Positions 18,046 to 27,446 are shown, counted from the stretch's first letter. The stretch: DNA of 40,818 nucleotides from Zoogloea oleivorans (GCF_008107625.1 NZ_SDKK01000006.1:81148-121965), one strand, 5' to 3'. Translations and numbers: made by a program. The notes: a model not told the origin generated them from the sequence alone.

Positions 18046-19698
18046 ATGATCACCCTCAAAAACGTCACCTTGCGCCGCGGCGCCAAGGTGCTGCTCGACA
18101 GCACGTCCGTCACCCTCAACCCCGGCGAAAAGGTTGGCCTGGTAGGCCGCAACGGCGCCGGCAAGTCCACCCTGTTCGGCCTGCTCAACGGCACGCTGCA
18201 TGAAGACGGCGGCGATTACTCGATCCCGACCCAGTGGCGCATGGCCCAGGTCGCCCAGGACATGCCCGAGACCGAGCAAAGCGCCACCGCCTTCGTGATC
18301 GAGGGCGACACCGTGCTGCTCGCCGCCCAGAACGAAGTCACCGCTTCCGAGGCCACCGACGACGGCATGCGCATGGCCCATGCCTACATGGACCTGCACG
18401 ACGCCGGCGCCCACGACGCCGAAGCCCGCGCCCAGGCCCTGATCCTCGGCCTCGGCTTCAAGGTGTCGGAACTCAACAACCCGGTGAACAGCTTCTCGGG
18501 CGGCTGGCGCATGCGCCTGCAACTGGCCCGCGCGCTGATGTGCCCGTCGGATCTGCTGCTCCTCGACGAGCCGACCAACCACTTGGACCTCGACGCCCTG
18601 GTGTGGCTGGAAGCCTGGCTCAAGCGCTACAACGGCACCCTCATCGTGATCAGTCACGACCGGGAATTCCTCGACGCCATCACCACTGTCACGCTGCACA
18701 TCGACAACGCCAAGCTGGTGCGCTATGGCGGCAACTACAGCAAGTTCGAGGACATGCGCGCCGAGCAGCTCGAATTGCAGCAGGCTGCCGTTTCGAAGCA
18801 GGCCGACAAGATCGCCCACCTGCAGAAGTTCATCGACCGCTTCAAGGCCAAGGCCAGCAAGGCCAAGCAGGCCCAGAGCCGGGTCAAGGCGCTCGAACGC
18901 ATGGAGAAGATCGCCCCGGTGCTCGCCGACGCCGACTTCACCTTCGAATTCCAGGAGCCCGCCAACCTGCCCAACCCCATGCTGGCCATGACGGACGTGA
19001 GCTTCGGCTACCCGCCCCTCGACGACGCCCCCGCCGGCACGCCGCCCACCGTCATCGTCAAGAACATCAACCGCTCGGTGCATGCCGGCCAGCGTCTGGG
19101 CATCCTGGGTGCCAACGGCCAGGGTAAATCGACGCTGGTGAAGACGGTGGCCCGCGCGCTGGCCCCGATCACCGGCGAGATCACCGAAGGCAAGGGTCTC
19201 AACATCGGCTACTTTGCCCAGCAGGAACTCGACGTGCTGCGTCCGCTGGACAACCCGATGGAGCACATGATCCGTCTGGCCAAGGACACCATCGCTGCCG
19301 GTGGCCGCGCCGTAGCCGGCCGCGAGCAGGACTTGCGCAGTTTCCTGGGCACCTTCAATTTCAGTGGCGAGATGGTCAAGCAGCCCGTGGGCACCATGAG
19401 CGGCGGCGAAAAGGCCCGGCTGGTGCTGTGCATGATCGTCTGGCAGCGCCCCAACCTGCTGCTGCTCGATGAGCCGACCAACCACCTGGACTTGGCCACC
19501 CGTGAAGCCCTCAGCGTGGCCCTCAACGAGTTCGAAGGCACCGTGATGCTGGTCAGCCACGACCGCGCCCTGCTGCGCGCCGTGTGCGACGAGTTCTGGC
19601 TGGTCACCCGCGGCGGCATCGAGCCCTTCGATGGCGACCTGGACGACTACCAGCGCTTCCTGCTGGCCGAAGCCAAGCGCTCCCGCGAGGCCGCCTGA
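18046..19698 (+). CDS. yheS: ABC-F family ATPase, YheS type
   Basis: ABC-F proteins have two ABC ATPase domains and no membrane part; they act on ribosomes in translation quality control or drug protection. The 550-residue protein starts at ATG 18046. Its first lines (MITLKNVTLRRGAKVLLDST) match the YheS pattern. Walker A is GRNGAGKST at 34-42 in domain 1 and GANGQGKST in domain 2. Signatures are FSGGWRMRLQLA and MSGGEKARLVL. Both Walker B motifs read LLLLDEPTNHLDL. The interdomain linker is Lys/Ala-rich (FKAKASKAKQAQSRVKALERMEKI). No clear Shine-Dalgarno is visible. It is convergent with the response regulator, meeting it at 19698/19699. Confidence 0.92.
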   Translation: MITLKNVTLRRGAKVLLDSTSVTLNPGEKVGLVGRNGAGKSTLFGLLNGTLHEDGGDYSIPTQWRMAQVAQDMPETEQSATAFVIEGDTVLLAAQNEVTASEATDDGMRMAHAYMDLHDAGAHDAEARAQALILGLGFKVSELNNPVNSFSGGWRMRLQLARALMCPSDLLLLDEPTNHLDLDALVWLEAWLKRYNGTLIVISHDREFLDAITTVTLHIDNAKLVRYGGNYSKFEDMRAEQLELQQAAVSKQADKIAHLQKFIDRFKAKASKAKQAQSRVKALERMEKIAPVLADADFTFEFQEPANLPNPMLAMTDVSFGYPPLDDAPAGTPPTVIVKNINRSVHAGQRLGILGANGQGKSTLVKTVARALAPITGEITEGKGLNIGYFAQQELDVLRPLDNPMEHMIRLAKDTIAAGGRAVAGREQDLRSFLGTFNFSGEMVKQPVGTMSGGEKARLVLCMIVWQRPNLLLLDEPTNHLDLATREALSVALNEFEGTVMLVSHDRALLRAVCDEFWLVTRGGIEPFDGDLDDYQRFLLAEAKRSREAA

Positions 19699-20331
19699 TC
19701 AGCCCAGGCGGTGCTCGATGACGTAACGGGTCAGCTCGGCGTTCGACTGGAGGCCGAGCTTTTCCACGATGCGCGTCCGGTAGGTGCTCACGGTTTTCAC
19801 GCTCACCTGGAGCATCTCACCGATCTTCGTCAGCGAAGTGCCCTTGCTGAGCATCAGCAGCACTTCGGCCTCACGCCGTGACAGGGCTTCGTGGGCCATC
19901 TTGCGGCCGGTGGGCGCAACGCCCGCCAGCAGTTTCTCGGCCAGGGTCGGACTGACATAGCGCGATCCGGTCACCGCCGTGCGAATGGCGGTGAGAATCT
20001 GGTTGGGCGGGCTGTCCTTGTTGAGATAGCCGGAGGCGCCGGCCTCGAGGGACGGCATGGCGAACTCGTCCTCCGAGAACATGCTGAAGATCAGCACCGG
20101 CAGATTCGGGCGCAGGCGCTTGATCTGCTTGAGTACCTCCAGGCCACTCAGGTCCGGCAGGGCAATATCCAGCAGCACCAGACTCCACTCGCCAGTCTGG
20201 ACCAGGGCAATCGCCTCCTGCCCGCTGGCGGCCTCGGCCGTAATGGCAAGGTCTTCGGTATCGGCCAGAAACTGGCGCAGGCCACAGCGCACTACCGCGT
20301 GGTCATCGACGATCAATACTGTCGCCATCAT
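19699..20331 (-). CDS. NarL/LuxR-family response regulator
   Basis: A 210-residue two-domain regulator. The receiver domain has the acidic pair Asp9-Asp10, phospho-acceptor Asp55, Ser83 and Lys105. The C-terminal LuxR-type helix-turn-helix lies at about 145-205 (LSRREAEVLLMLSKGTSLTKIGEMLQVSVKTVSTYRTRIVEKLGL). Its start lies inside the end of the histidine kinase gene (29-base overlap), so the two form a coupled two-component system. Target genes cannot be read from the sequence. Its place between the two halves of the nos locus does not prove a role in denitrification. Confidence 0.93.
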   Translation of the reverse strand: MMATVLIVDDHAVVRCGLRQFLADTEDLAITAEAASGQEAIALVQTGEWSLVLLDIALPDLSGLEVLKQIKRLRPNLPVLIFSMFSEDEFAMPSLEAGASGYLNKDSPPNQILTAIRTAVTGSRYVSPTLAEKLLAGVAPTGRKMAHEALSRREAEVLLMLSKGTSLTKIGEMLQVSVKTVSTYRTRIVEKLGLQSNAELTRYVIEHRLG

Positions 20332-23029
20332 CCGTTCCCATGTTGTTTACCCAGTCTTCGAGCGGCAGGTGCAGGCTCAGGCAAGTGCCCTCGCCCGGGG
20401 TGCCGACGATCGACAGCCACCCTCCCAGATACTGGGCGCGTTCGTGCATGCCGATCAAGCCGAAGGAGTCGCTCTTGTGGCGGTCACTCTCGCTCAGGCC
20501 CACGCCGTTGTCACAGACTTCGACGGTCAGCATGCCCAGGTGCTTGTGCATGGTGATGTTGACCTGCGTGGCACTGGCGTGGCGGGCGATGTTGGTCAGG
20601 GCCTCCTGCACGATGCGAAAAACCGCGGTGTCACGCACTGGCGAGAGACTGAGGTATTTGGGCATATGCACCTTGGTGGCAATACCGGTCATGCGTGAAA
20701 AACCGGCGGCGTGCCAGTTTACCGTCGCCACCAGGCCGAGGGTGTCGAGCATGGCCGGGCGCAAACCGGCAGAGATGCGCTTGACGGTCTTGAGTGCGGC
20801 ATCCACCTGCCCCAGCAGTTGATCGAAGCGGGCCTGCATCGGCGAATCGAGGGCCAGGCTGTCGACCGTGGTGGCCAGACCGAGCTTGAGCATGGTCAGC
20901 GTGCCACCGAGTTCATCGTGCACTTCGCGGGCAATTGTCGCGTTCTGTTCCTCGCGCACGGTTTCCAGGTGGGCCGCCAGCCGCTTGAGACGCCTGGCGC
21001 TCTCGGCCTCGGCCTCCACCGCCAGCTTGCGTTCGGTGATGTTCTTGTGCAGAACAACCATGCGCAGCGGCCCGATGCCCTGAAAACAGCTCAGGGTCAG
21101 GATGAACCAGCGGCGCTGGTCCGGGGAGTCGCATTCATATTCGATTGAAAAATCTTCGCGCCGCCCGGCGATGGCATGGCGAATGGCTTCTGCCACCTGC
21201 GTGGCAATGGCGCAGCCAGCCCGCGCCGCCGCATCGCAGATCACCAGATAGTTGGCGCCCTCGCTCATATTCTCCGGATCGCCATCGTTGGCCGACGCAA
21301 AGTCGCGCCAGGCGCGGTTCACCGCGATGATGAAACCGTCGGCATCGAGGACGCACAGCGATGAATTGAGGGCATCGATGGTGGCCCGCGTGAGGCGTTC
21401 GGACTCCAGCAAGGCGCGGCTGCGTGTCTCGGCCTCGAAGGTGCGGGCGGCCACTTTTTCTTCGAGGGTGTCGTTCAGGCGCAGCAGCGCCGCCTCCGCA
21501 TCCTTGCGGGCGCTGATATCGGTGAGGCTGCCGACCACGCGCAACACCCGCCCGCTGGCATCACGGACAAGACGGGCGCTGTCGGAGAGATACATCCACC
21601 GGCCGTCGGCGTGGCGCATGCGGTATTCCACGTGAATCCGGTCGCGACGTGCCCGCATGCAGCGCACGACCTCGGCACGGATCAGGCGCAGATCGTCCGG
21701 ATTGACCCGGGCCCGCCACCAGCTTCTGCTGACCTGCGACTCCACATCGCGGATTCCGAAAACACGGCTGAGACCAACGGAACAATAGGCCGAATCGGCA
21801 TCCCGATCCCAGTCGTAGACCATGCCGGAAACGGCTTCCATGGCCAGCCGGAAGCGTGACTCGCTGGCCGCGCGGGCCACATCGGACTGTTTGAGTTCGG
21901 TAATGTCCTGGGTGCAGCCCAGACCGGCGAGCAGTTTGCCCTGCGAATCGAACTCGAGCTCGACCCGCTCCCTCACCCAGCGGATCTCGCTGCCCACCAC
22001 GATGCGGTGCTCGATACAGTAGGGCTCGCCACGCAGGGCGGCGCGCCAGGATTCATCCACGAAAGCCCTGTCCTCGGGATGAATGGTGTCCAGGAAAGTC
22101 TGGTAGGTCAGCACGCCCCCCTTCGGTACGCCGAAGATGCGGTGGTTTTCATCCGACCAGTGCAGTTCGTTGCGCTGTACATCCAGCCGCCAACTGCCGG
22201 TCCGGGCAACAGCCTGGGCACGCTGAAGATCCGCCTCGCTGGTGCGCAACGACTGCTCGACCTTCTTCAGGCGACTGATGTCGAGGTTGATGCCTGTCCA
22301 GTGGGTGATCTCGCCGCGCTCGTTGCGTACCGCCACCCCGCGCGTCAGCACGTCGTGCCAGCCCCCATCGACGCCACGGACGCGATGCTCGACATCCCAC
22401 ACCGCGCCACTTTCAATGCACGCCAGCCAGGCACCGAGGGAGCGCTCGGCATCGTCGGGATGGAGCACGGAGAACCAGCCGAAATCGGCGCATTTCTCCT
22501 GGGTCAGCCCGACCAGCTTGAGAAAGGAATCGCTGGTGTACAGGTTGCGGCCGTCCGGGGCCGACACCCAGACACCGTATCTGATTGACTCACCGATGGC
22601 GCGATGAAGCCGCTCGCTGTCACGCAGCGCTGCCTCCATGCGCTTTCTCTCGGTGATCTCCATGATGAAGCCGTGCCACAGGATGCTGCCATCCTGTTCG
22701 CGCTGCGGCATCGAATGACCTTCAACCCACAGCTCGCCCTTGCGCGGATGGTTCACGCGGAACTCGGCCCGCCAGGCCGTCATGGTTCTGGCCGAGGCGG
22801 CAATGGTTTCGTTGACGTAGCCGAGGTCCCCGGAGTGCACCCGCGACAGCAGCGAAGCCGCGTTCTCGCGCACGTCTTCCGGACGCAGTCCGTAGAGCTT
22901 GTCGAGCGCGGCACTGGCATAAGGCATGCAGACGGAACCGTCCGGGCGCAACCTGAACGAGCAGATCACGCCCGGCACCGTCGCGGCGATTTTCACCAGC
23001 CAGCCCTGCAATTCAAGCGTCTCGTGCAT
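20303..23029 (-). CDS. Soluble multi-PAS sensor histidine kinase (NarX/DegS-type core)
   Basis: The 908-residue protein has no membrane segment and should sense inside the cell. About five PAS domains with PAC tails run from residue 10 to 675; PAC ends read GFIMEITERKRMEAAL, TGINLDISRLKKVEQ, GCTQDITELKQSDVA, GSLTDISARKDAEAAL and LHKNITERKLAVEA. A coiled segment lies between PAS 4 and PAS 5. The HisKA_3 dimerisation box follows (TIAREVHDELGGTL, His704), then the HATPase domain with FRIVQEALTNIARHA, DNGVGL and GLIGMHERA. It pairs with the overlapping response regulator. No haem-binding or other ligand signature is obvious, so the signal is unknown. Confidence 0.93.
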   Translation of the reverse strand: MHETLELQGWLVKIAATVPGVICSFRLRPDGSVCMPYASAALDKLYGLRPEDVRENAASLLSRVHSGDLGYVNETIAASARTMTAWRAEFRVNHPRKGELWVEGHSMPQREQDGSILWHGFIMEITERKRMEAALRDSERLHRAIGESIRYGVWVSAPDGRNLYTSDSFLKLVGLTQEKCADFGWFSVLHPDDAERSLGAWLACIESGAVWDVEHRVRGVDGGWHDVLTRGVAVRNERGEITHWTGINLDISRLKKVEQSLRTSEADLQRAQAVARTGSWRLDVQRNELHWSDENHRIFGVPKGGVLTYQTFLDTIHPEDRAFVDESWRAALRGEPYCIEHRIVVGSEIRWVRERVELEFDSQGKLLAGLGCTQDITELKQSDVARAASESRFRLAMEAVSGMVYDWDRDADSAYCSVGLSRVFGIRDVESQVSRSWWRARVNPDDLRLIRAEVVRCMRARRDRIHVEYRMRHADGRWMYLSDSARLVRDASGRVLRVVGSLTDISARKDAEAALLRLNDTLEEKVAARTFEAETRSRALLESERLTRATIDALNSSLCVLDADGFIIAVNRAWRDFASANDGDPENMSEGANYLVICDAAARAGCAIATQVAEAIRHAIAGRREDFSIEYECDSPDQRRWFILTLSCFQGIGPLRMVVLHKNITERKLAVEAEAESARRLKRLAAHLETVREEQNATIAREVHDELGGTLTMLKLGLATTVDSLALDSPMQARFDQLLGQVDAALKTVKRISAGLRPAMLDTLGLVATVNWHAAGFSRMTGIATKVHMPKYLSLSPVRDTAVFRIVQEALTNIARHASATQVNITMHKHLGMLTVEVCDNGVGLSESDRHKSDSFGLIGMHERAQYLGGWLSIVGTPGEGTCLSLHLPLEDWVNNMGTDDGDSIDRR

Positions 23030-23069
23030 TACGGCGCGTTACCCGGACATACCCCAGGCGAAAACTTTA

Positions 23070-23498
23070 CTACGCGGCCTTCCTGGTCGTAGTGACGCTA
23101 TTCACCACCGACTTCAACGCATCCGAAAAGTGGGCCTGATCCGCAGGAAACGACTTGAACAAGGCCTCCAGCTGGGCGAAAAAGACCCGCGTCACTTCCT
23201 CGGCACTCTGCGTACCGACCTTGAAGACTTCGACCTGGGTCTGGCTGCCGATGTCGCTGGCTTCGCGGAAATACTCGCTGACACGCTCCAGCTGCTTGGC
23301 GTACGCATTGAACAGTTCGTGAGGCTCCAGGGAGGTCTTGGCGGTCGTGCTGCCTTCGAGAAGCGAACGGAAAAAGTCGTTGTTCAGCGTAAAGAGTTGC
23401 TCGCTGGCCTTGAGGGTGACATCGTAAATGGACTTGAAAGCGTCCCCGTTGGCGGACGCCGCTTCGGCAATTTTTTGCAGATGGGTAATCGAATTCAT
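23070..23498 (-). CDS. phaP: Phasin family protein
   Basis: Phasins coat polyhydroxyalkanoate granules and set their number and size. This 142-residue protein is all helical with the Phasin_2 pattern: an N-terminal ASANGDAFKSIYDVTLKASEQLFTLNNDFF, then a long amphipathic middle and a Ser/Thr/Lys-rich tail (NSVTTTRKAA). The ATG at 23498 is chosen because longer frames upstream do not look like the family. It is 40 bases downstream of the PAS kinase gene when read on the minus strand the kinase precedes nothing of this unit, so it is probably transcribed separately from the region at 23499-23900. Confidence 0.78.
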   Translation of the reverse strand: MNSITHLQKIAEAASANGDAFKSIYDVTLKASEQLFTLNNDFFRSLLEGSTTAKTSLEPHELFNAYAKQLERVSEYFREASDIGSQTQVEVFKVGTQSAEEVTRVFFAQLEALFKSFPADQAHFSDALKSVVNSVTTTRKAA

Positions 23499-23581
23499 GT
23501 AGGAAGTTCTCTCAAGTAAAAATTGAAATTCACCACAGCGCACCCACCGGAACGGTGGTGTGCGGCCTGTGAGGCATGTTT

Positions 23582-23842
23582 TCAAGCAACGCCATCCGGC
23601 TCCAGCAAGCCCAGCGCACGGGCGCTGATCTGGATGAAACTTGCCGCATACGGACTGCGGTAAGGACCGAACGCACACAAGGTATTCAGCACGGGGGTTT
23701 TACGCCCCGACTTTCTGTGTTTTTGCCGCAACAGGAAGTAATAACGATGAAGCCTGTCGTCGTCAGGACATTGATTGGCGTCGTGAAATGCATGCATTTC
23801 CCCTTTCGACATCCTGACGACCTGGCTGAGTGTTGTATGCAA
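23582..23842 (-). CDS. Possible small protein of unknown function, 86 aa
   Basis: In the 580-base stretch between the phasin and the acyltransferase this frame has a good ribosome-binding site (GGAGGAG) six bases before a TTG at 23842. The product is 86 residues, basic in the middle and hydrophobic at the end (PVLNTLCAFGPYRSPYAASFIQISARALGLLEP). An ATG ten codons further in is an alternative start. I do not recognise a family. Codon use is less GC-biased at third positions than in neighbours, so it may be a young gene or a remnant. Confidence 0.4.
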   Translation of the reverse strand: MHTTLSQVVRMSKGEMHAFHDANQCPDDDRLHRYYFLLRQKHRKSGRKTPVLNTLCAFGPYRSPYAASFIQISARALGLLEPDGVA

Positions 23843-23925
23843 AGCTGTCTCCTCCACTCATTACATTTCCGGACGTGAATCACGCCCGAAATAAACAAGT
23901 TGATCCCGGCGGACTTTCTGTGAAG

Positions 23926-24040
23926 CCCTGTAGGGAAAGTCGTGATCTATCGACGGAGTTAATGATCACATTGATTCCCCTGGCCGTCTGTCGGCACCCG
24001 GCCAAATCCGTGACGGAATTTGACAACCTCCCTGTAGGAC
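23926..24040. promoter_or_regulatory. Two copies of a CCCTGTAGG motif
   Basis: CCCTGTAGGGA at 23926-23936 and CCCTGTAGGAC at 24030-24040 share nine bases and lie 104 bp apart in the gene-free stretch 23843-24081. They could be regulator sites for the leftward transcript. Nothing else stands out in this stretch. Confidence 0.25.
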
Positions 24041-24081
24041 ATTTCCGACATGCTCGCCCCTTCTCCGGGGCACAGGCAAAA

Positions 24082-25158
24082 CTAGCCTGTCAGCACCAGG
24101 TTGAGGTTTTTTCTCATGGCCGGACTGGGGATCTGCGGCAGGATGAGCCGCTGCAAAAAGGTGACCTGCAGATAGGTCAGGACGCCGGCCAGGACGAACA
24201 CCAGCGGGTACTTCAGGTAAAAATCGACGCGGACGGCTTCGACCAGCGGGATGTGCCACAGGTAGGCCCAGATGCTGTTCTGCGCCATGAAGCGCACCGC
24301 CACGTAAAAGGGCGAGACCTGTACCAAGGCCAGCAGGCGCCCGGACAGCAGCCAGAGCAGTGACGACACGCCCAGCGCGTAGGAAAGGTAGTAAAGCAAG
24401 GGCGGGTATTTGAACGCCTGGGTCGGCACGAAGCGCCCTTCGACAAGGTACAAGCCGACGCCAAAGGCCGCACAGATCAGCAACCCGCCCCCGGCCAGCA
24501 GGGCAATCTGGCTACGGCGCAACGTGTTGAAGCGCAGGCCGATGGCAAACAGGATGGCGAAAGGCACCAGATACAGGAACATTTCCTCGAACAGCGCTCC
24601 GGCAAGGCCCTGCAAGGGCGGCTTGAGCACGAAAACCAGCGCTTCGTAGGCCGCGTACACGAGGCCCAGCGTCGCGAAATAGCGTCCCTGCCCCGGCGTC
24701 CGGCGATGGAAGTGCAGAATCAGCGGCGACACCAGGGCCACCAGCAAAAAGATGCGGATGATCCACACGTAACCGATACCCGAGCGCAGCAGATAGCTCG
24801 ACACAAGAACGTCGGTGTCCGGCACATGAATCAGCAGGCCGGTCACGCCGACAAAGGCAAAATAGGCACTCAGAAAGATCCACACCGGAAACACCAGTCG
24901 CTTGATGCGCTTCCAGACATAGGCCATGTAAGGCTCATCGCGCCACGCCAGCCCAAAGGAAATCCCCGACAGCAGGACCATCAACGGCACATCGAAATTC
25001 CTGAACTGAAACAACAGCGTCGGCGCGCCCACATGGGCCATGACAACCATGGCCAGGCCCACGAATCTCAGCAGATCAACTTTCTCGTCTCTCACTTGCC
25101 ACTCCACCCGATAAGACAGGCTCATTGGTTGCAGCCGGAGCATAGCTGCCAGCGCCAT
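24082..25158 (-). CDS. Acyltransferase 3 family membrane protein
   Basis: Members move acetyl or other acyl groups onto sugars of surface polysaccharides or lipids. The 358-residue protein has about ten membrane helices. The first helix carries the family's RFVGLAMVVMAHVG pattern with its conserved His, and WKRIKRLVFPVWIF matches the usual RR..R..P segment. A late LWHIPLVEAV holds a second conserved His. The start is unsure: ATG 25158, 25143 or 25125 are all in frame and none has a clear ribosome-binding site; the family start best fits 25125. It is divergent from nosD. Confidence 0.85.
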   Translation of the reverse strand: MALAAMLRLQPMSLSYRVEWQVRDEKVDLLRFVGLAMVVMAHVGAPTLLFQFRNFDVPLMVLLSGISFGLAWRDEPYMAYVWKRIKRLVFPVWIFLSAYFAFVGVTGLLIHVPDTDVLVSSYLLRSGIGYVWIIRIFLLVALVSPLILHFHRRTPGQGRYFATLGLVYAAYEALVFVLKPPLQGLAGALFEEMFLYLVPFAILFAIGLRFNTLRRSQIALLAGGGLLICAAFGVGLYLVEGRFVPTQAFKYPPLLYYLSYALGVSSLLWLLSGRLLALVQVSPFYVAVRFMAQNSIWAYLWHIPLVEAVRVDFYLKYPLVFVLAGVLTYLQVTFLQRLILPQIPSPAMRKNLNLVLTG

Positions 25159-25193
25159 GCCCGGGTTCGGGGTACGGCGGGAAGCTTGTCAAA

Positions 25194-25235
25194 TTCACAC
25201 AAATCAAGGCTGAGTGCGGCATTGCGTCGCACACT
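25194..25235 (+). promoter_or_regulatory. Possible FNR/DNR-like promoter of nosDFYL
   Basis: TTCAC-ACAA-ATCAA at 25194-25207 has one mismatch to TTGAY-N4-RTCAA. At class II spacing the -10 position (25230-25235, CACACT) matches only three of six bases. The predicted start of transcription, about 25242, is 22 bases before the nosD ATG. Confidence 0.35.
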
Positions 25236-25263
25236 GGCAGCCGTTCAGGATACCTTTGCGCTC

Positions 25264-26550
25264 ATGCGACCAGCCCTCAAACCCTTTTGTCTCGTCCGTT
25301 CCTGCATCGCAGCCCTGCTGCTGGCAGGGCTGGCCTGGCCGGCCTGCGGCGCCGAATGGCTGGTGCAGCCGGGAGAGTCGATCCAGGCGGCCATCGTCAA
25401 GGCTGCCGCCGGCGACACGGTTCGCGTAGCCCGGGCCCGTTATACGGAAAACCTGCGCATCGAGAAACCCCTCAAGCTCATTGGCATGGACCGGCCAACT
25501 GTTTCGGGCGGCTTGAAGGGCGACACGATCCGCGTGGTGGCGCCGGACGTGAGCATCGAAGGCTTCATCATCAGCGACTCGGGGGCCAGCCTCGGCGGGC
25601 AGAACGCGGGCATCTACATCCAGCCCGGCGCCCACCGGGCCAGGGTGGCGCACTGTGATTTCAGCTATACCCTGTTCGGCCTGTGGATCGAAAAGGTGGA
25701 CGATGTGCGCATCGAGCACAACCTCATCACCGGCAAGCGCGACCTCGACTCGTCCCAGCGCGGCAACGGCATCCAGATCTACAACACCACCGGCGCGCAG
25801 ATCATCGGCAACAACATCAGCTTCGTGCGCGATGCGATCTACGTGGATGTGTCCCACCACGCGGTGTTCCGCGGCAACCGGATGCACCACAGCCGCTACG
25901 GCACCCACTACATGAACTCCCACTACAACCTGTGGGAGGGCAACGACAGCTATTTCAACCGCGGCGGCCTGGCGCTGATGGAAGTGCGCAACCAGGTGGT
26001 GCGCAACAACCGGGCATGGGGCAACACCGATCACGGCATCATGCTGCGCACCATCCAGGACTCGCTGGTCGAGAACAACGTGGTGGCCGGCAACACCCGT
26101 GGCTTCTTCATCTACGACGCCGAGTACAACACCTTGCGCGGCAACCTGGTGGTGGACAACCAGGTCGGCATGCACGTGTGGGCCGGCTCGGTGCGCAACG
26201 CGGTCGAGAAGAACGACTTCATCTCCAACCGGGAGCAGGTGAAATATGTCGCCGCCCGGGACGAGCCCTGGGGCGTCAAGGAAGGCAACCACTGGAGCAA
26301 CTACGTGGGCTGGGATCGCAACGGCGACGGCCACGGTGACGTGCCCTACGAGGCCAACGACATGGTCGACCGCCTGTCGTGGCGGCACCCGATGGTCAAG
26401 CTGCTGCTGGCCAGCCCGGCCATCCAGACCCTGCGCCTCATCGCCCAGCAGTTTCCGCTGATGCGCGCCCCCAGCATCGTGGACAAGAACCCGCGCATGC
26501 GCCCCGAACATTCCGATTGGAGAAACTGGCTTGGCAAGCAATATCGTTGA
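25264..26550 (+). CDS. nosD: NosD, periplasmic copper-centre maturation protein
   Basis: NosD works with the NosFY ABC transporter to deliver sulfur, and accept copper from NosL, for the CuZ centre of NosZ. The protein from ATG 25264 is 428 residues with a Sec signal peptide (cleavage near ACGA, residue 33). The mature part is a right-handed beta-helix of the CASH/NosD type, seen as repeated N/G-rich turns such as GIYIQPGAHRARVAHC, GIQIYNTTGAQIIGNNIS and GIMLRTIQDSLVENNVVAGN. The conserved end GNHWSNYVGWDRNGDGHGDVPY is typical. The open frame extends far upstream, but only this start gives a signal peptide. nosF begins inside its 3' end. Confidence 0.95.
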   Translation: MRPALKPFCLVRSCIAALLLAGLAWPACGAEWLVQPGESIQAAIVKAAAGDTVRVARARYTENLRIEKPLKLIGMDRPTVSGGLKGDTIRVVAPDVSIEGFIISDSGASLGGQNAGIYIQPGAHRARVAHCDFSYTLFGLWIEKVDDVRIEHNLITGKRDLDSSQRGNGIQIYNTTGAQIIGNNISFVRDAIYVDVSHHAVFRGNRMHHSRYGTHYMNSHYNLWEGNDSYFNRGGLALMEVRNQVVRNNRAWGNTDHGIMLRTIQDSLVENNVVAGNTRGFFIYDAEYNTLRGNLVVDNQVGMHVWAGSVRNAVEKNDFISNREQVKYVAARDEPWGVKEGNHWSNYVGWDRNGDGHGDVPYEANDMVDRLSWRHPMVKLLLASPAIQTLRLIAQQFPLMRAPSIVDKNPRMRPEHSDWRNWLGKQYR

Positions 26551-27442
26551 AGCCCGCGGGGTGACCAAGGATTTCGGCACCGTACAGGCAGTAAAAGGTG
26601 TCGACCTGTCCATCGCCCCCGGCGAACTTTTCGGCCTGATCGGCCATAACGGCGCCGGCAAGAGCACCCTGTTCAAGATGATGCTCGGCCTGATCCCCAT
26701 CACCGCAGGCGAAATCCGCCTCGACGGCGATCTGGTGAACGGCCCGCGCTTCCGCGAGACCCGTCGCAAGATCGGCTACCTGCCCGAAAACGTGGTGCTC
26801 TACGACAACCTCACCGGCCTCGAGACCCTGCACTTCTTCGCCGACCTGAAGGCCGTGGCACGCAAGGAATGCCCTGCGCTGCTGGAAAAGGTCGGCCTCT
26901 CGAATGCCGCCGGCCGGCGCGTGCGGGAATACTCCAAGGGCATGCGCCAGCGCCTCGGCTTCGCCCAGGCCCTGCTCGGCACGCCGCGCCTGCTTTTTCT
27001 CGACGAACCGACCACCGGCCTCGACCCCGGCGCCATCCGCGACTTCTACCGCATCCTGCGCGAACTGAAAGGCGAAGGCGTGACGATGGTCCTGACCTCC
27101 CACATCCTGGCCGAGATCCAGGAGCGGGTCGATCGCCTCGCCATCATGGAAGACGGCCGCATCCGCGCCACCGGCACCGTGCAGGAACTGCGCGAAGGCA
27201 TGAACCTGCCGCTGACACTCGAGATTGCCGGCGGCGCCGGCCTGCGCGAACAAGTCGGCCGTGTGCTCGAAGGGCTGGCCATCGAAAGCATCGAAGAAAC
27301 CGGCAACACCCTGCACATCCGCCTGCCCCGCGACGCCAAGATGCCCGCCCTGACCCGCCTCGCCACCCTCGGCGACACCATGCGCGACCTGCACGTGCGC
27401 GAGCCGTCCCTCGAAGACGTGTTCTTCGGCTACCGGAACTGA
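26531..27442 (+). CDS. nosF: NosF, ATPase of the NosFY ABC transporter
   Basis: NosF is the cytoplasmic ATPase that drives NosY for NosZ maturation. The 303-residue protein starts at TTG 26531, eight bases after GGAG and 20 bases inside nosD; no better start exists before Walker A. Walker A is GHNGAGKST (38-46), the signature is YSKGMRQRLGFAQ and Walker B is LLFLDEPTTGLDP, followed by the switch His in TSHILAE. The C-terminal 80 residues form the usual accessory domain ending in EPSLEDVFFGY. It is followed by nosY after 4 bases. Confidence 0.95.
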   Translation: MASNIVEARGVTKDFGTVQAVKGVDLSIAPGELFGLIGHNGAGKSTLFKMMLGLIPITAGEIRLDGDLVNGPRFRETRRKIGYLPENVVLYDNLTGLETLHFFADLKAVARKECPALLEKVGLSNAAGRRVREYSKGMRQRLGFAQALLGTPRLLFLDEPTTGLDPGAIRDFYRILRELKGEGVTMVLTSHILAEIQERVDRLAIMEDGRIRATGTVQELREGMNLPLTLEIAGGAGLREQVGRVLEGLAIESIEETGNTLHIRLPRDAKMPALTRLATLGDTMRDLHVREPSLEDVFFGYRN

Positions 27443-27446
27443 GCCC

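Noticed and set aside
24706-25263. Upstream extension of nosD to a 614-residue protein
   Set aside because: The added residues overlap the acyltransferase on the other strand and would bury the signal peptide that starts at ATG 25264.
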